Of a DNA stretch of 64,000 nt, positions 53,202 to 62,140 are shown piece by piece. Every line of letters begins with the position of its first letter. The stretch's first letter is position 1. The position numbers and the translations under genes were made by a program. Where the stretch lies: NCBI RefSeq assembly GCF_003751085.1, contig NZ_RJJY01000001.1, forward strand, positions 3,782,001 to 3,846,000. The letters are read 5' to 3'. A model generated the notes under the pieces. It had not been told where the DNA came from. It saw nothing but the letters and a program-made list of their open reading frames with translations, and ran no database searches. This DNA is from Micromonospora sp. Llam0. Lineage in GTDB: Bacteria > Actinomycetota > Actinomycetes > Mycobacteriales > Micromonosporaceae.

Positions 53202-53891
53202 ATGGCGAAACCCCAGGAGAAGGTGTCGTTCGGCCAGCGGCTGAAGCAGATCGGCATGGTGTTCTCGTTCACCGCCAAGCGCGACAAGTGGTTCGTCCCG
53301 CTGGCGGTGGCCGCCGTCGTGCTGCCGCTGGCGATCACCGTGCCGGTGTCGCTGGCCCTGGGGTGGATGTGGCTACCGGTCGGCATCCTGGTGGCGCTGC
53401 TCGCCGTGCTGATCGTGCTGAACCTGCGGTCGAACACGGCGATGATGAACGTCGCCGAGGGCCAGCCGGGTGCGGCGGCCTCGCTGCTGGAGAACATGCG
53501 CGGTGACTGGCGGGTGACGCCGGCGGTCAGTTCGACCACCCAGATGGACATGGTCCATCTGGTGATCGGGCGGCCCGGGGTGATCCTGCTCGCCGAGGGC
53601 AACCCGCAGCGGGTCCGCGGGCTGCTCGGTCAGGAGAAGCGGCGGCTGGCCAAGGTGATCGGCAGCGCGCCGCTGTACGACTACGTGATCGGCACCGACG
53701 AGGGCGAGTTGTCGATCCGCAAGATGCGGACGACGTTGATGCGGTTGCCACGCAACCTGACCGGCAAGGACGTCAACGCGTTGGACAAGCGGCTGACCGC
53801 GTTGTCGGCCCGGCCGCAGCTGCCCAAGGGTGCCATTCCGAAGAACATGCGCCCGCCGAAGGGTGCCTTCCGGCAGACCCGGGGCCGCTGA
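53202..53891 (+). CDS. DUF4191 membrane protein
   Basis: 229 residues. Cytoplasmic N-terminus, two adjacent membrane helices (FVPLAVAAVVLPLAITVPVS and MWLPVGILVALLAVLIVLNL), then a cytoplasmic domain with RGDWRVTPAVSSTTQMDMVH and VIGRPGVILLAEGNPQRVRG, and a basic end. It is the same family and position as M. tuberculosis Rv2219, between lipA and an RDD gene. No function is established. It is convergent with the RDD gene. Confidence 0.9.
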   Translation: MAKPQEKVSFGQRLKQIGMVFSFTAKRDKWFVPLAVAAVVLPLAITVPVSLALGWMWLPVGILVALLAVLIVLNLRSNTAMMNVAEGQPGAAASLLENMRGDWRVTPAVSSTTQMDMVHLVIGRPGVILLAEGNPQRVRGLLGQEKRRLAKVIGSAPLYDYVIGTDEGELSIRKMRTTLMRLPRNLTGKDVNALDKRLTALSARPQLPKGAIPKNMRPPKGAFRQTRGR

Positions 53892-53944
53892 CCGCCGGTC
53901 GCCGCCATTCCGGCCCGGGTGGCGAGTCGGCGGCGAGTCGTGGG

Positions 53945-54355
53945 TCAGCTGGGGACGGCGACGACGACCGATCCGGCGGCCCGGTCGTGCAGGCCGCGCC
54001 GCCGTTCGTCCATCACCAGGGGCGGGATCACCAGAGCCAGCAGCAGTCCGCGCAGCAGTGCCCGGGGTACGCCGATCCGGCCGCCGTCGGCGTCCGAGAC
54101 GCACCGGATCCGGGCCAGCCACATTCCCGGGGTCTGGGCGAACAGCCCGAGGAAGATGCCGTACTCGGCGATCAGCACCACCACCGGTGGCCAGCCGGAC
54201 CGGACCGGGTCGGCAAAGAGGCTGGAGATCAGCACACAGAGTAGCCAGTCAATCACTAGGGCACCGGTGCGGCGAAGCAGGCTGGGCGCCTCGGCGCCCG
54301 ACCCCGCCGGGCCGTCCGTCGCTCCACCCGCAGCCGCGTTTGCGCTTGCCGCCAC
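53945..54355 (-). CDS. RDD-family membrane protein
   Basis: 136 residues from GTG 54355, with GGGGGAG 6 bases upstream; an in-frame ATG at 54379 is less likely. An RDD domain of three membrane segments, opening with RRTGALVIDWLLCVLISSLF and ending LHDRAAGSVVV, after a Gly/Ala-rich N-terminus. RDD proteins may be transport-related, but this short form is uncharacterised. It corresponds to Rv2219A between the DUF4191 gene and glnA1, and is divergent from glnA across a 196-base regulatory region. Confidence 0.88.
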   Translation of the reverse strand: MAASANAAAGGATDGPAGSGAEAPSLLRRTGALVIDWLLCVLISSLFADPVRSGWPPVVVLIAEYGIFLGLFAQTPGMWLARIRCVSDADGGRIGVPRALLRGLLLALVIPPLVMDERRRGLHDRAAGSVVVAVPS

Positions 54356-54385
54356 GCTGCTCCCCCTTCCGATACCCACGAACGG

Positions 54386-54399
54386 CCAGACTAGTCTGG
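54386..54399. promoter_or_regulatory. CCAGACTAGTCTGG palindrome between RDD gene and glnA
   Basis: A perfect 14-bp palindrome; its centre holds TAGTCT, which could act as the -10 box of the RDD gene, 36 bases before its GTG. Whether it is an operator is unknown. Confidence 0.4.
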
Positions 54400-54455
54400 G
54401 CCGTCTGCCGTATCCTGCGGGGGACGATTGGTCGGGATCACGCTCCGCACGGGAC

Positions 54456-54493
54456 GTAACACGGCGGAAACATTAGAGACACGGTGGGGCAAC
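54456..54493. promoter_or_regulatory. Four-element GlnR box upstream of glnA
   Basis: GTAAC (54456-54460), GAAAC (54467-54471), GACAC (54478-54482), GCAAC (54489-54493), each 6 bases apart. The arrangement fits the actinomycete GlnR consensus gTnAc-n6-GaAAc-n6-gTnAc-n6-GaAAc, the first pair exactly and the second weakly. It ends 10 bases before a TAGCGT -10 candidate (54504-54509), fitting activation of glnA by GlnR under nitrogen limitation. Confidence 0.8.
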
Positions 54494-54503
54494 CCTGCGG
54501 CCA

Positions 54504-54509
54504 TAGCGT
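54504..54509 (+). promoter_or_regulatory. Candidate -10 box of glnA
   Basis: TAGCGT would give a transcript with a ~35-base leader carrying AGGAGG. TATCCT at 54411-54416 is a second candidate upstream of the GlnR box. Confidence 0.4.
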
Positions 54510-54551
54510 CGCGACCAGCATAGCCATCAGTGCGACGTGCCAGGAGGACGT

Positions 54552-55976
<1,425 letters not shown>

Positions 55977-56047
55977 GACTGATCAAGGCGCTGACCTGGA
56001 TCAACAGGATTGCCACTGATCCTGGGTCCAGGTTGGGTACAACCTCA

Positions 56048-56094
56048 CGGAACGGCGGTCATGCCGGCTCACAGCCGGCGTGACCGCCGTTCCG
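56048..56094 (+). terminator. 22-bp hairpin after glnA
   Basis: Arms 56048-56069 and 56073-56094 pair over 22 positions with one T-G mismatch and a 3-base CAC loop; the outer arm is CGGAACGGCGGTCA. There is no T-run. Confidence 0.8.
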
Positions 56095-56112
56095 CGTTGG
56101 CCGAGCGCGTTG

Positions 56113-56298
56113 TCAACGAGCAGCCGGGTTCGGTTGAGCACGTCCGGAGTCCGGGTATCCGCCACCGGGCCGGCAGACCGACCGCTCCCGAGCGGTCGCC
56201 CACATCCGGGAGAAGGTCGCCGCGTTGACAGGCTCGCCACCGACACCCGAGAACAGCAGGCGTGCGGCCCGGCCGCCGACGGTCCGCATCGTCATCAA
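56113..56298 (-). pseudogene. Possible tyrosine-recombinase (integrase) remnant
   Basis: The reverse frame contains LLFSGVGGEPVNAATFSRMW followed by ATARE, which resembles the 'LFt...GgPl...nf.r..W..A' segment before the catalytic His of actinomycete phage-type integrases. No catalytic Arg/His/Tyr block is present, so at most ~60 residues survive. The evidence is a short motif match only. Confidence 0.35.
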
Positions 56299-56356
56299 CG
56301 TCGACCGCGTCGCAGCCGCCGGCCAGGTGTGGACCGCTTCACGAAAGCGGGGGACC

Positions 56357-56983
56357 TCACGGGCTGGATGGCTTTGCTACGTGGGCGAGGCGGATGAGGC
56401 CGGCTCGTATTCGTTGTTCGCCGAGTTCCGGCAGGAGTGCGGCTACGTGTTCGGCGCCCAGGGCGGCGAGCAGGGCGTGGGCGGTGTGTTCGGGGTCGGG
56501 CGTGCCGTCTAGCAAGATCGCTGTGTGGCGGTGCCAGAACCGGTAGGCACCAATCCGGTACCGGGCACCCGGTACCGCCGTCTCCGACATCCTGATCAGG
56601 GCCAGGTGTTCCAGCAGGTAGTCGAGGTAGGCGTTGATGAACGCGGCCAGGCGCTCGCCGGCCGATGCGCCGGGGCCGATGGGCGGTGGGCCGTGCAGGA
56701 TCGCCTCCTGCAGCACACACTCCCGGTTGTCCAGGAGCGCGGCGGCCAGCCCGGACTTGTCACCGAAGCGCCGGAACAGTGTGCCCTTGCCGACGCCGGC
56801 GGCTGCCGCCACCTGGTCCATGGATACCGCTTCGACGCCGTGTTCGGCGAAGAGTCTGCCTGCCGCCTCCAGCACAGCGGCGCGGTTGCGTGCCGCGTCT
56901 GCTCGCTCCTTGGGCGGTGGGGTGCGCAGGAGTTCCAACGACGTTGCAGAACCGGACTGCGGTCCGTTAACATGGCGAGACAC
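56357..56983 (-). CDS. TetR-family regulator, probable repressor of the divergent rhodanese
   Basis: 208 residues from GTG 56983, leaderless (TATAGT at 56990-56995 on the reverse strand, 6 bases before the start). N-terminal HTH: RNRAAVLEAAGRLFAEHGVE, then MDQVAAAAGVGKGTLFRRFG with the typical Phe-Arg-Arg-Phe ending. The C-terminal ~130 residues form the helical ligand domain. It shares a 37-base promoter with the rhodanese gene, and two GGAC-N4-GTCC palindromes there are likely its operators. Together they resemble sulfur-stress or electrophile-sensing pairs (inference). Confidence 0.92.
   Translation of the reverse strand: MSRHVNGPQSGSATSLELLRTPPPKERADAARNRAAVLEAAGRLFAEHGVEAVSMDQVAAAAGVGKGTLFRRFGDKSGLAAALLDNRECVLQEAILHGPPPIGPGASAGERLAAFINAYLDYLLEHLALIRMSETAVPGARYRIGAYRFWHRHTAILLDGTPDPEHTAHALLAALGAEHVAALLPELGEQRIRAGLIRLAHVAKPSSP
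56954..56965. promoter_or_regulatory. Second GGAC-N4-GTCC site inside the tetR start
   Basis: GGACTGCGGTCC has the same arms as GGACTATAGTCC 34 bases away; probably a secondary operator of the TetR protein. Confidence 0.45.
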
Positions 56984-56987
56984 AAGC

Positions 56988-56999
56988 GGACTATAGTCC
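56988..56999. promoter_or_regulatory. GGACTATAGTCC: overlapping divergent -10 boxes and operator
   Basis: A perfect 12-bp palindrome whose centre supplies TATAGT on both strands: -10 of tetR (reverse, leaderless) and -10 of the rhodanese gene (forward, short leader). A repressor bound here would block both promoters at once. Confidence 0.65.
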
Positions 57000-57020
57000 A
57001 ATTCTCTCGGAGGTAGTGGC

Positions 57021-57347
57021 ATGACCGCACTCATCACCCGCGACGAGCTGAAGACAGCGATCGATGCGGGCACCGTGACCGTGCTGGACACGCTGGGCGG
57101 CGAGTACTACGCCAAGCAGCATCTGCCCGGCGCCATCGAACTGGTCCTGGCCGACCTGGAAGCCCAGGCGCCCGACCTGCTCCCCGACCGCGACGCCGCG
57201 ATCGTCACCTACTGCTCCAACCCGGCCTGCCCGAACAGCGGACAGGTCGCCGACCGGCTCACCGCTCTCGGCTACACCAACGTCCGCAAGTACCGCGAGG
57301 GCATCCAGGACTGGGCAGAGGCCGGCCTCCCCACCGAGTCCGCCTGA
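57021..57347 (+). CDS. Single-domain rhodanese-like sulfurtransferase
   Basis: 108 residues from ATG 57021, CGGAGG at 57008-57013. A rhodanese fold with HLPGAIELVLADLEAQAPDL and active-site loop TYCSNPACPNS, where the first Cys is the persulfide-forming residue; GYTNVRKYREGIQDWAEAGLP closes the domain. It moves sulfane sulfur or reduces oxyanions; the natural acceptor is unknown. It is regulated by the divergent TetR and followed by a 13-bp hairpin. Confidence 0.92.
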   Translation: MTALITRDELKTAIDAGTVTVLDTLGGEYYAKQHLPGAIELVLADLEAQAPDLLPDRDAAIVTYCSNPACPNSGQVADRLTALGYTNVRKYREGIQDWAEAGLPTESA

Positions 57348-57355
57348 CCGCTTCG

Positions 57356-57391
57356 AAGGGGAAGGCAACGCCAGCACCTTGCCTTCCCCTT
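57356..57391 (+). terminator. 13-bp hairpin after the rhodanese gene
   Basis: AAGGGGAAGGCAA (57356-57368), 10-base loop, exact complement TTGCCTTCCCCTT (57379-57391). Confidence 0.75.
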
Positions 57392-57494
57392 GGCGGTCCC
57401 AGGCGATCGTGCCGGATCGAGAATCCGCCAAGCACCCAGCAGAGGCACAGACAGCATGGACGGCGTCGACCGGCTTTGGCCCCGCCACCGGCTG

Positions 57495-59054
57495 TCAGCT
57501 CGCGCCGGATCGCCGGGCGGACCGGACCGCCCGCACCACCAGCACGACGATCAGCGCGCACATGGCTACCGTGCCCGGTGCCTTGGTGAGCGCGGCGACT
57601 CCCGAGCCGTCCGGCAGGACCAGGAAACCGGCGACCGCCACCGGCAGCAGGAACCACCGGGTGCGGTACGCGGCAGCGGCCAGCAACGCCAACGGCCAGC
57701 TGAGGTACCACGGGTAGACGACCGGCGCGGCGAGCACCGTGGCGGCCAGCGCCAGCCCTGCGCCGAACACCACGGTCCCCCGCTCCCAGGTCGCCGGTGT
57801 GCCGGTGGGCTCCGCCACCGGCACCGCCCGGCCGGCGGGTTCCACCGGCACCGCCCGGCCGTCCGGACCTCGCCAGCCGGCCAACGGACCACCGCCGCGC
57901 CACACCCGCCACCACAGCCACAGCAGGAAACCGGCGAGCAGCGCCAGGCCCACCACGCGGACCGCCCCCACCGCGTCCAGTCGCACCCCGACCAGCCGCC
58001 CCAGGTAGTCGATCAGCAGCCCGACGGCGGTCGGCGGCGAGGTCCACTGCCGCGAGTCGCCGCTGCGGGCCAGCCCGGCCACCCAGCCCAGGCCGAGCCC
58101 GGACAGCGCGGTGGTCGCCGCGACCGCGCCGACCACCCCCGCCACCACCAGCGCCCCGGCCCGGACCAGGGCGGCCGGCCGGCGCGGCCCGGCCACCGCG
58201 AGTACCGCCGCGAACGGCACGACCACCAGGGCCGTCGCCTTCACCGCGACGGCCAGCCCGAGCAGCAGCCCGCCGGCGACGGCCGCCACCGACGCACCAC
58301 CGGTGCCGCCGGTCCCTGGTCTGGTCACGCGGGCCGATCCGGCGGCGATCACCCACAGCGCCGCGACCAGCAGACCGACCATCAACGCGTCGTTGTGCGC
58401 ACCCGAGACCAGGTGGATCAGCACCACCGGGCAGCCGACGGTCAGCCACAGCGCCCGGCCGGCCGGCAGACCGCACCTGGCGGCCAGACCGGGCAGCGCC
58501 ACCGCAACCAGCACCAGCCCGGCCACGGCGGTCAACCGCAACGCCAGCAGGGTGCCGGTCAGGCCGGCACCGACCGCGACCGCCAGCCCGGCGAGCCAGA
58601 CGAACAGCGGCCCGTACGGGGCCGGGGTGTCGCGCCACAGCGGGGCGACCGCGTCGACCCAGGGACAGCCCTGACCGGCCACCCCGGAGTACGGGTCGCC
58701 ACCGTCGCGCAGGATCCAGCCCTGGCAGGCGTACGAGTAGACGTCCCGGCTGCCCAGCGGCGGCGCCACCAGCAGCGGCACCACCCAGAGGCCGACGGTG
58801 GTCGACGCCCACCGTACCGACGGCACACCGTGCCGCGCCGACCACCAGGCCCACATCATCGCGCCGCTGCCGGCGGCCCAGGCGAGCACGCTGAGCACGC
58901 CGGTGCCGCTGGTGAAGACCGCCCAGCCGGCGGGCGGCGGGTCTGGCAGCGCACCGCCCAGACCGGCGGCGACCGCGAGGGCGACCGCGCCGGCCAGACC
59001 GACGTAGCGGATGAGGTGGTACCGCGTCCGGGGGTCGCCGCAGCGGTCAGGCAC
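57495..59054 (-). CDS. MptB-like polyprenol-phosphomannose alpha-1,6-mannosyltransferase
   Basis: 519 residues from GTG 59054, overlapping the glnE stop by 8 bases. A GT-C fold with about twelve membrane helices. The first external loop contains APPLGSRDVYSYACQGWIL and RDGGDPYSG with the catalytic acidic residue; a later loop has HLVSGAHNDALMVGLL. These match mycobacterial/corynebacterial MptA/MptB, which elongate the mannan of lipomannan outside the membrane. In this genus the acceptor lipoglycan is unproven. Coupling to glnE is unexpected functionally. Confidence 0.85.
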   Translation of the reverse strand: MPDRCGDPRTRYHLIRYVGLAGAVALAVAAGLGGALPDPPPAGWAVFTSGTGVLSVLAWAAGSGAMMWAWWSARHGVPSVRWASTTVGLWVVPLLVAPPLGSRDVYSYACQGWILRDGGDPYSGVAGQGCPWVDAVAPLWRDTPAPYGPLFVWLAGLAVAVGAGLTGTLLALRLTAVAGLVLVAVALPGLAARCGLPAGRALWLTVGCPVVLIHLVSGAHNDALMVGLLVAALWVIAAGSARVTRPGTGGTGGASVAAVAGGLLLGLAVAVKATALVVVPFAAVLAVAGPRRPAALVRAGALVVAGVVGAVAATTALSGLGLGWVAGLARSGDSRQWTSPPTAVGLLIDYLGRLVGVRLDAVGAVRVVGLALLAGFLLWLWWRVWRGGGPLAGWRGPDGRAVPVEPAGRAVPVAEPTGTPATWERGTVVFGAGLALAATVLAAPVVYPWYLSWPLALLAAAAYRTRWFLLPVAVAGFLVLPDGSGVAALTKAPGTVAMCALIVVLVVRAVRSARRSGAS

Positions 59055-62000
59055 CGAGGACCCGCTCCGCCGCAGCCCGGCAGCGGCGGGCGGTCCGCAG
59101 GTAGTCGTCGAGGAACTGGCCGGGGTCGGTGCCGCCGAGCAACCGGACCACGCCGGCCAGCTCGGCACCGTGCCGGGGCAGCTGGTCGGTGGCCCGGCCC
59201 CGGACCAGCATCAACGCGTCCCGGACCCGGGAGGCGAGGACCCATCCGGCACGCAACGCGGCCGCGTCGGCCCGGTCGACCAGGCCGGCGTCGCGGGCTG
59301 CCGCCAGCGCGACCAGGGTACGGGTGTCGCGCAGCGCCGGCACCGCGTGCCCGTGCCGCAGCTGGGTCAGCTGCACCGCCCATTCGACGTCGGCGAGCCC
59401 GCCCCGGCCGAGCTTGGTGTGGGTGGCCGGGTCGGCGCCGCGCGGCAGTCGTTCGGTCTCCACCCGGGCCTTGATCCGGCGAATCTCGACGATCTGCTCC
59501 CGGCTCAACCCGCCGGCCGGGTAGCGAACCGGATCGGCGACGGCGACGAACTCCTCGCCCAGCGACGGGTCGCCGCAGACGAACCGGGCCCGCAGCAGCG
59601 CCTGCGCCTCCCACACCTTCGCCCACCGGGCGTAGTACTGGGCGTACGCCGCGAGGCTGCGCACCAGCGGCCCCTGTCGGCCCTCGGGGCGCAGGTCGGC
59701 GTCCACCCCGAGCGGCGGGTCGGGGGCCGGCATCCCGAGCAGCCGGCGCAGCTCCTCGGCGACCGCGCGGGCGGCGGCGCTGGCCTCGTCGTCGGCGAGG
59801 CCGGGCGGCGGGTCGTAGACGAAGAGCACGTCGGCGTCGGAGGAGTAGCTCATCTCGTACCCGCCGAGGCGGCCCATGCCGATGACCGCGAACCGCAGCC
59901 CGTCCGGTGGCGGCACGGTCTCGACCGCGACCCGCAGCGCGGCGGCGAGCGTTGCGTCGGCCACCGCGGACAGCCCGGCGCCGACGGCGGCCACGTCGAG
60001 CCGGCCCCGGGCCTCCCGGGCCGGGGCCAGCGCGCCGGCCCGGTTGAGCACGTCGGCGCAGGCCAGCCGGAGCAGTTCGCGCCGGCGCAGGGCCCGTACC
60101 GCGCGGACCGCCTGGACCGGGTCGGGCGGCTCGCCGCCGCCGCCGCTGCCGAGGTGGCGGGCCGCCGCGGCGTCGAAGCCGGCGCGCAGCACCGCCGCGT
60201 CGCGCGGGGTGAGCTCGGCGTCGGAGGCCAGCATCCGCAGTGCCTCGGGCTCGCGGGCCAGCAGGTCGGCGGCGTACCGGGACAGCCCGAGGGTCCGGGC
60301 GAGCCGGCCGGCGACCAGGCCTTCGTCGCGCAGCAGTCGCAGATACCAGGGGGTGCTGCCGAGCTTGTCGGAGACCTGCCGGTAGCTCAGCAGCCCTCGG
60401 TCCGGCTGGGGTGCGTCGGCGAACTCCTGCAGCAGCACCGGCAACAGGGTGCGCTGGATGGCGGCGGTCCGGGAGACACCGCCGGTGAGGGCTTCCAGGT
60501 GCCGCAGCGCCCCGGCCGGGTCGGCGAAGCCCAGCACCTCGAGCCGGCGTCGGGCGGCCTGCGGGGTCATCCGCAGCGACTCGGCCGGCACCCGGGCGAC
60601 GGATTCGAGCAGCGGCCGGTAGAGCAGCTTGGCGTGCAGCCGGCGTACCTCGGTGGCGTGGCTGACCCAGTCGGCCCGGAACGCCTCGACGACGTCGGTG
60701 CCGGGGGTCGAGGCGTAGCCGAGGGCCTGGGCGAGCCGGCGCAGCGCCACCGGGTCGGCCGGCACGGTGTGGGTACGGCGCAGCCCTTGCAACTGCAGCC
60801 GGTGCTCGACACCGCGCAGGAACCGGTAGCCGCGCAGCAGCGCCTCGCCGTCGGCGCGGCCGACGTACCCGCCGGCGACCAGGGCCCGCAGGGTGGGCAG
60901 CGTGCCGGGGGCCCGCAGCGTCTCGTCGACCCGACCGTGTACCAGCTGCAGCAGCTGGACGGCGAACTCGATGTCGCGCAGCCCGCCGGGGCCGCGTTTG
61001 ATCTCGCGTTCCAGCTCGCGGGGCGGGACGTTCTCGATGATCCGGCGGCGCATGGCGCGCACGTCCTCGACCGCCTCCGGACGCTCGGCGGCGTGCCAGA
61101 CCAGCGGCGACAGCAGCCGGATCCACTCCTGCGCGAGGTCGTGGTCGCCGGCCGCCGGCCGGGCCTTGAGCAACGCCTGGAACTCCCAGGTCCGGGCCCA
61201 CCGCTGGTAGTAGGCGAGGTGGCTGGTGAGGGTACGGACCAGCGGCCCGCGGTTGCCTTCCGGGCGCAGCGCGGCGTCCACCGGCCAGGCCACCAACCCG
61301 CAGATGTGGATCAGCCGGGTGGCGACGGTGGTGGCGACCGTCAGGTCGGCGTCGTCGGCGGCGACGAAGATGACGTCCACGTCGGAGACGTAGTTCAGCT
61401 CGTTGCCGCCGCACTTGCCCATCGCCACCACGGCGAGGCCGGGCGGACCGCTGCCGTCGGGCAGCTCGGCGACGGCGATGTCGTACGCGGCGGACAGGGT
61501 CGCGTCGGCCAGCGCGGACAACGCCGCCATGGTCTGTTCCAGACACCGCCCGCCGGTCAGGTCGGCCGCCGCGATCCGCAGCAGGGCGAGCCGGTACGCC
61601 CGGCGCAGCGCGGTGATCGCCGCCGCGCCGACCGGCGGGGTCGACGCAGCGTCGGCGTCGGCGTCGGCGTCGAGGGCACCGTCGGCGGTGGGGGCCACCC
61701 CGTTCTCGGTGGCGAGCACCGACCACTGGTCCGGGTTGGCGACCAGATGGTCGCCGAGACTGGACGAGGCACCGAGGACGGCGATCAGCCGTCGACGCAG
61801 CCCCGGGTCGGCGTGCAGGGCGTCGAGCACCGGCGACCCACCGGTACCGGAGCCGCCGGCACCGGAGCCACCGGTGCCGTTGCCGGTGCCGGCGTCGCGC
61901 CGCTGCGCCTCGACGAGCCGGTGCAGCTGACGCAGCGCCAGATCGGGGTCGGCGGCCCGGGACAGCGCGGTCAGCAGTTCGGCGGCCGGCGGGTCGACCG

Positions 62001-62133
62001 GCTGCTGCGCCTGCACCTGCCACAGCCCGAGCCCGTCGGGGCCGAGCAGGTCGGCGGCCCGGACGGTGTCCGTACCGCTGACGTCGAAGCCGTACCGGGC
62101 GAGCCGGCCGGTGGCACTGGTCGGTCTGGTCAT
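59047..62133 (-). CDS. glnE: Bifunctional glutamine synthetase adenylyltransferase/adenylyl-removing enzyme
   Basis: 1028 residues from ATG 62133. It adenylylates and deadenylylates GlnA on the Tyr of the DLYDLPPEE loop. Two nucleotidyltransferase domains are visible, each followed by a helical PII-uridylyltransferase-like domain: AMGKCGGNELNYVSDVDVIF (N-terminal) and IGMGRLGGYEMSYSSDADVL (C-terminal). It is preceded by the amidotransferase-like gene (7-base gap) and overlaps the MptB-like gene: a three-gene operon. glnA and glnE adjacency is conserved in actinobacteria. Confidence 0.97.
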   Translation of the reverse strand: MTRPTSATGRLARYGFDVSGTDTVRAADLLGPDGLGLWQVQAQQPVDPPAAELLTALSRAADPDLALRQLHRLVEAQRRDAGTGNGTGGSGAGGSGTGGSPVLDALHADPGLRRRLIAVLGASSSLGDHLVANPDQWSVLATENGVAPTADGALDADADADAASTPPVGAAAITALRRAYRLALLRIAAADLTGGRCLEQTMAALSALADATLSAAYDIAVAELPDGSGPPGLAVVAMGKCGGNELNYVSDVDVIFVAADDADLTVATTVATRLIHICGLVAWPVDAALRPEGNRGPLVRTLTSHLAYYQRWARTWEFQALLKARPAAGDHDLAQEWIRLLSPLVWHAAERPEAVEDVRAMRRRIIENVPPRELEREIKRGPGGLRDIEFAVQLLQLVHGRVDETLRAPGTLPTLRALVAGGYVGRADGEALLRGYRFLRGVEHRLQLQGLRRTHTVPADPVALRRLAQALGYASTPGTDVVEAFRADWVSHATEVRRLHAKLLYRPLLESVARVPAESLRMTPQAARRRLEVLGFADPAGALRHLEALTGGVSRTAAIQRTLLPVLLQEFADAPQPDRGLLSYRQVSDKLGSTPWYLRLLRDEGLVAGRLARTLGLSRYAADLLAREPEALRMLASDAELTPRDAAVLRAGFDAAAARHLGSGGGGEPPDPVQAVRAVRALRRRELLRLACADVLNRAGALAPAREARGRLDVAAVGAGLSAVADATLAAALRVAVETVPPPDGLRFAVIGMGRLGGYEMSYSSDADVLFVYDPPPGLADDEASAAARAVAEELRRLLGMPAPDPPLGVDADLRPEGRQGPLVRSLAAYAQYYARWAKVWEAQALLRARFVCGDPSLGEEFVAVADPVRYPAGGLSREQIVEIRRIKARVETERLPRGADPATHTKLGRGGLADVEWAVQLTQLRHGHAVPALRDTRTLVALAAARDAGLVDRADAAALRAGWVLASRVRDALMLVRGRATDQLPRHGAELAGVVRLLGGTDPGQFLDDYLRTARRCRAAAERVLGA

Positions 62134-62140
62134 CGGGAGC

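Larger units (their letters stand above)
55977..56356. other. Gap after glnA: terminator and decayed sequence
   Basis: 380 bases without an intact gene. It holds the glnA hairpin (56048-56094) and, on the reverse strand, a short frame resembling the end of a tyrosine recombinase. The conserved glnA-glnE neighbourhood is interrupted here by accessory DNA that continues to about 57.4 kb. Confidence 0.6.

Noticed and set aside
57392..57494. Small ORFs between the rhodanese hairpin and the MptB-like gene
   Set aside because: Frames are short, cross the terminator hairpin and lack ribosome sites; nothing supportable.
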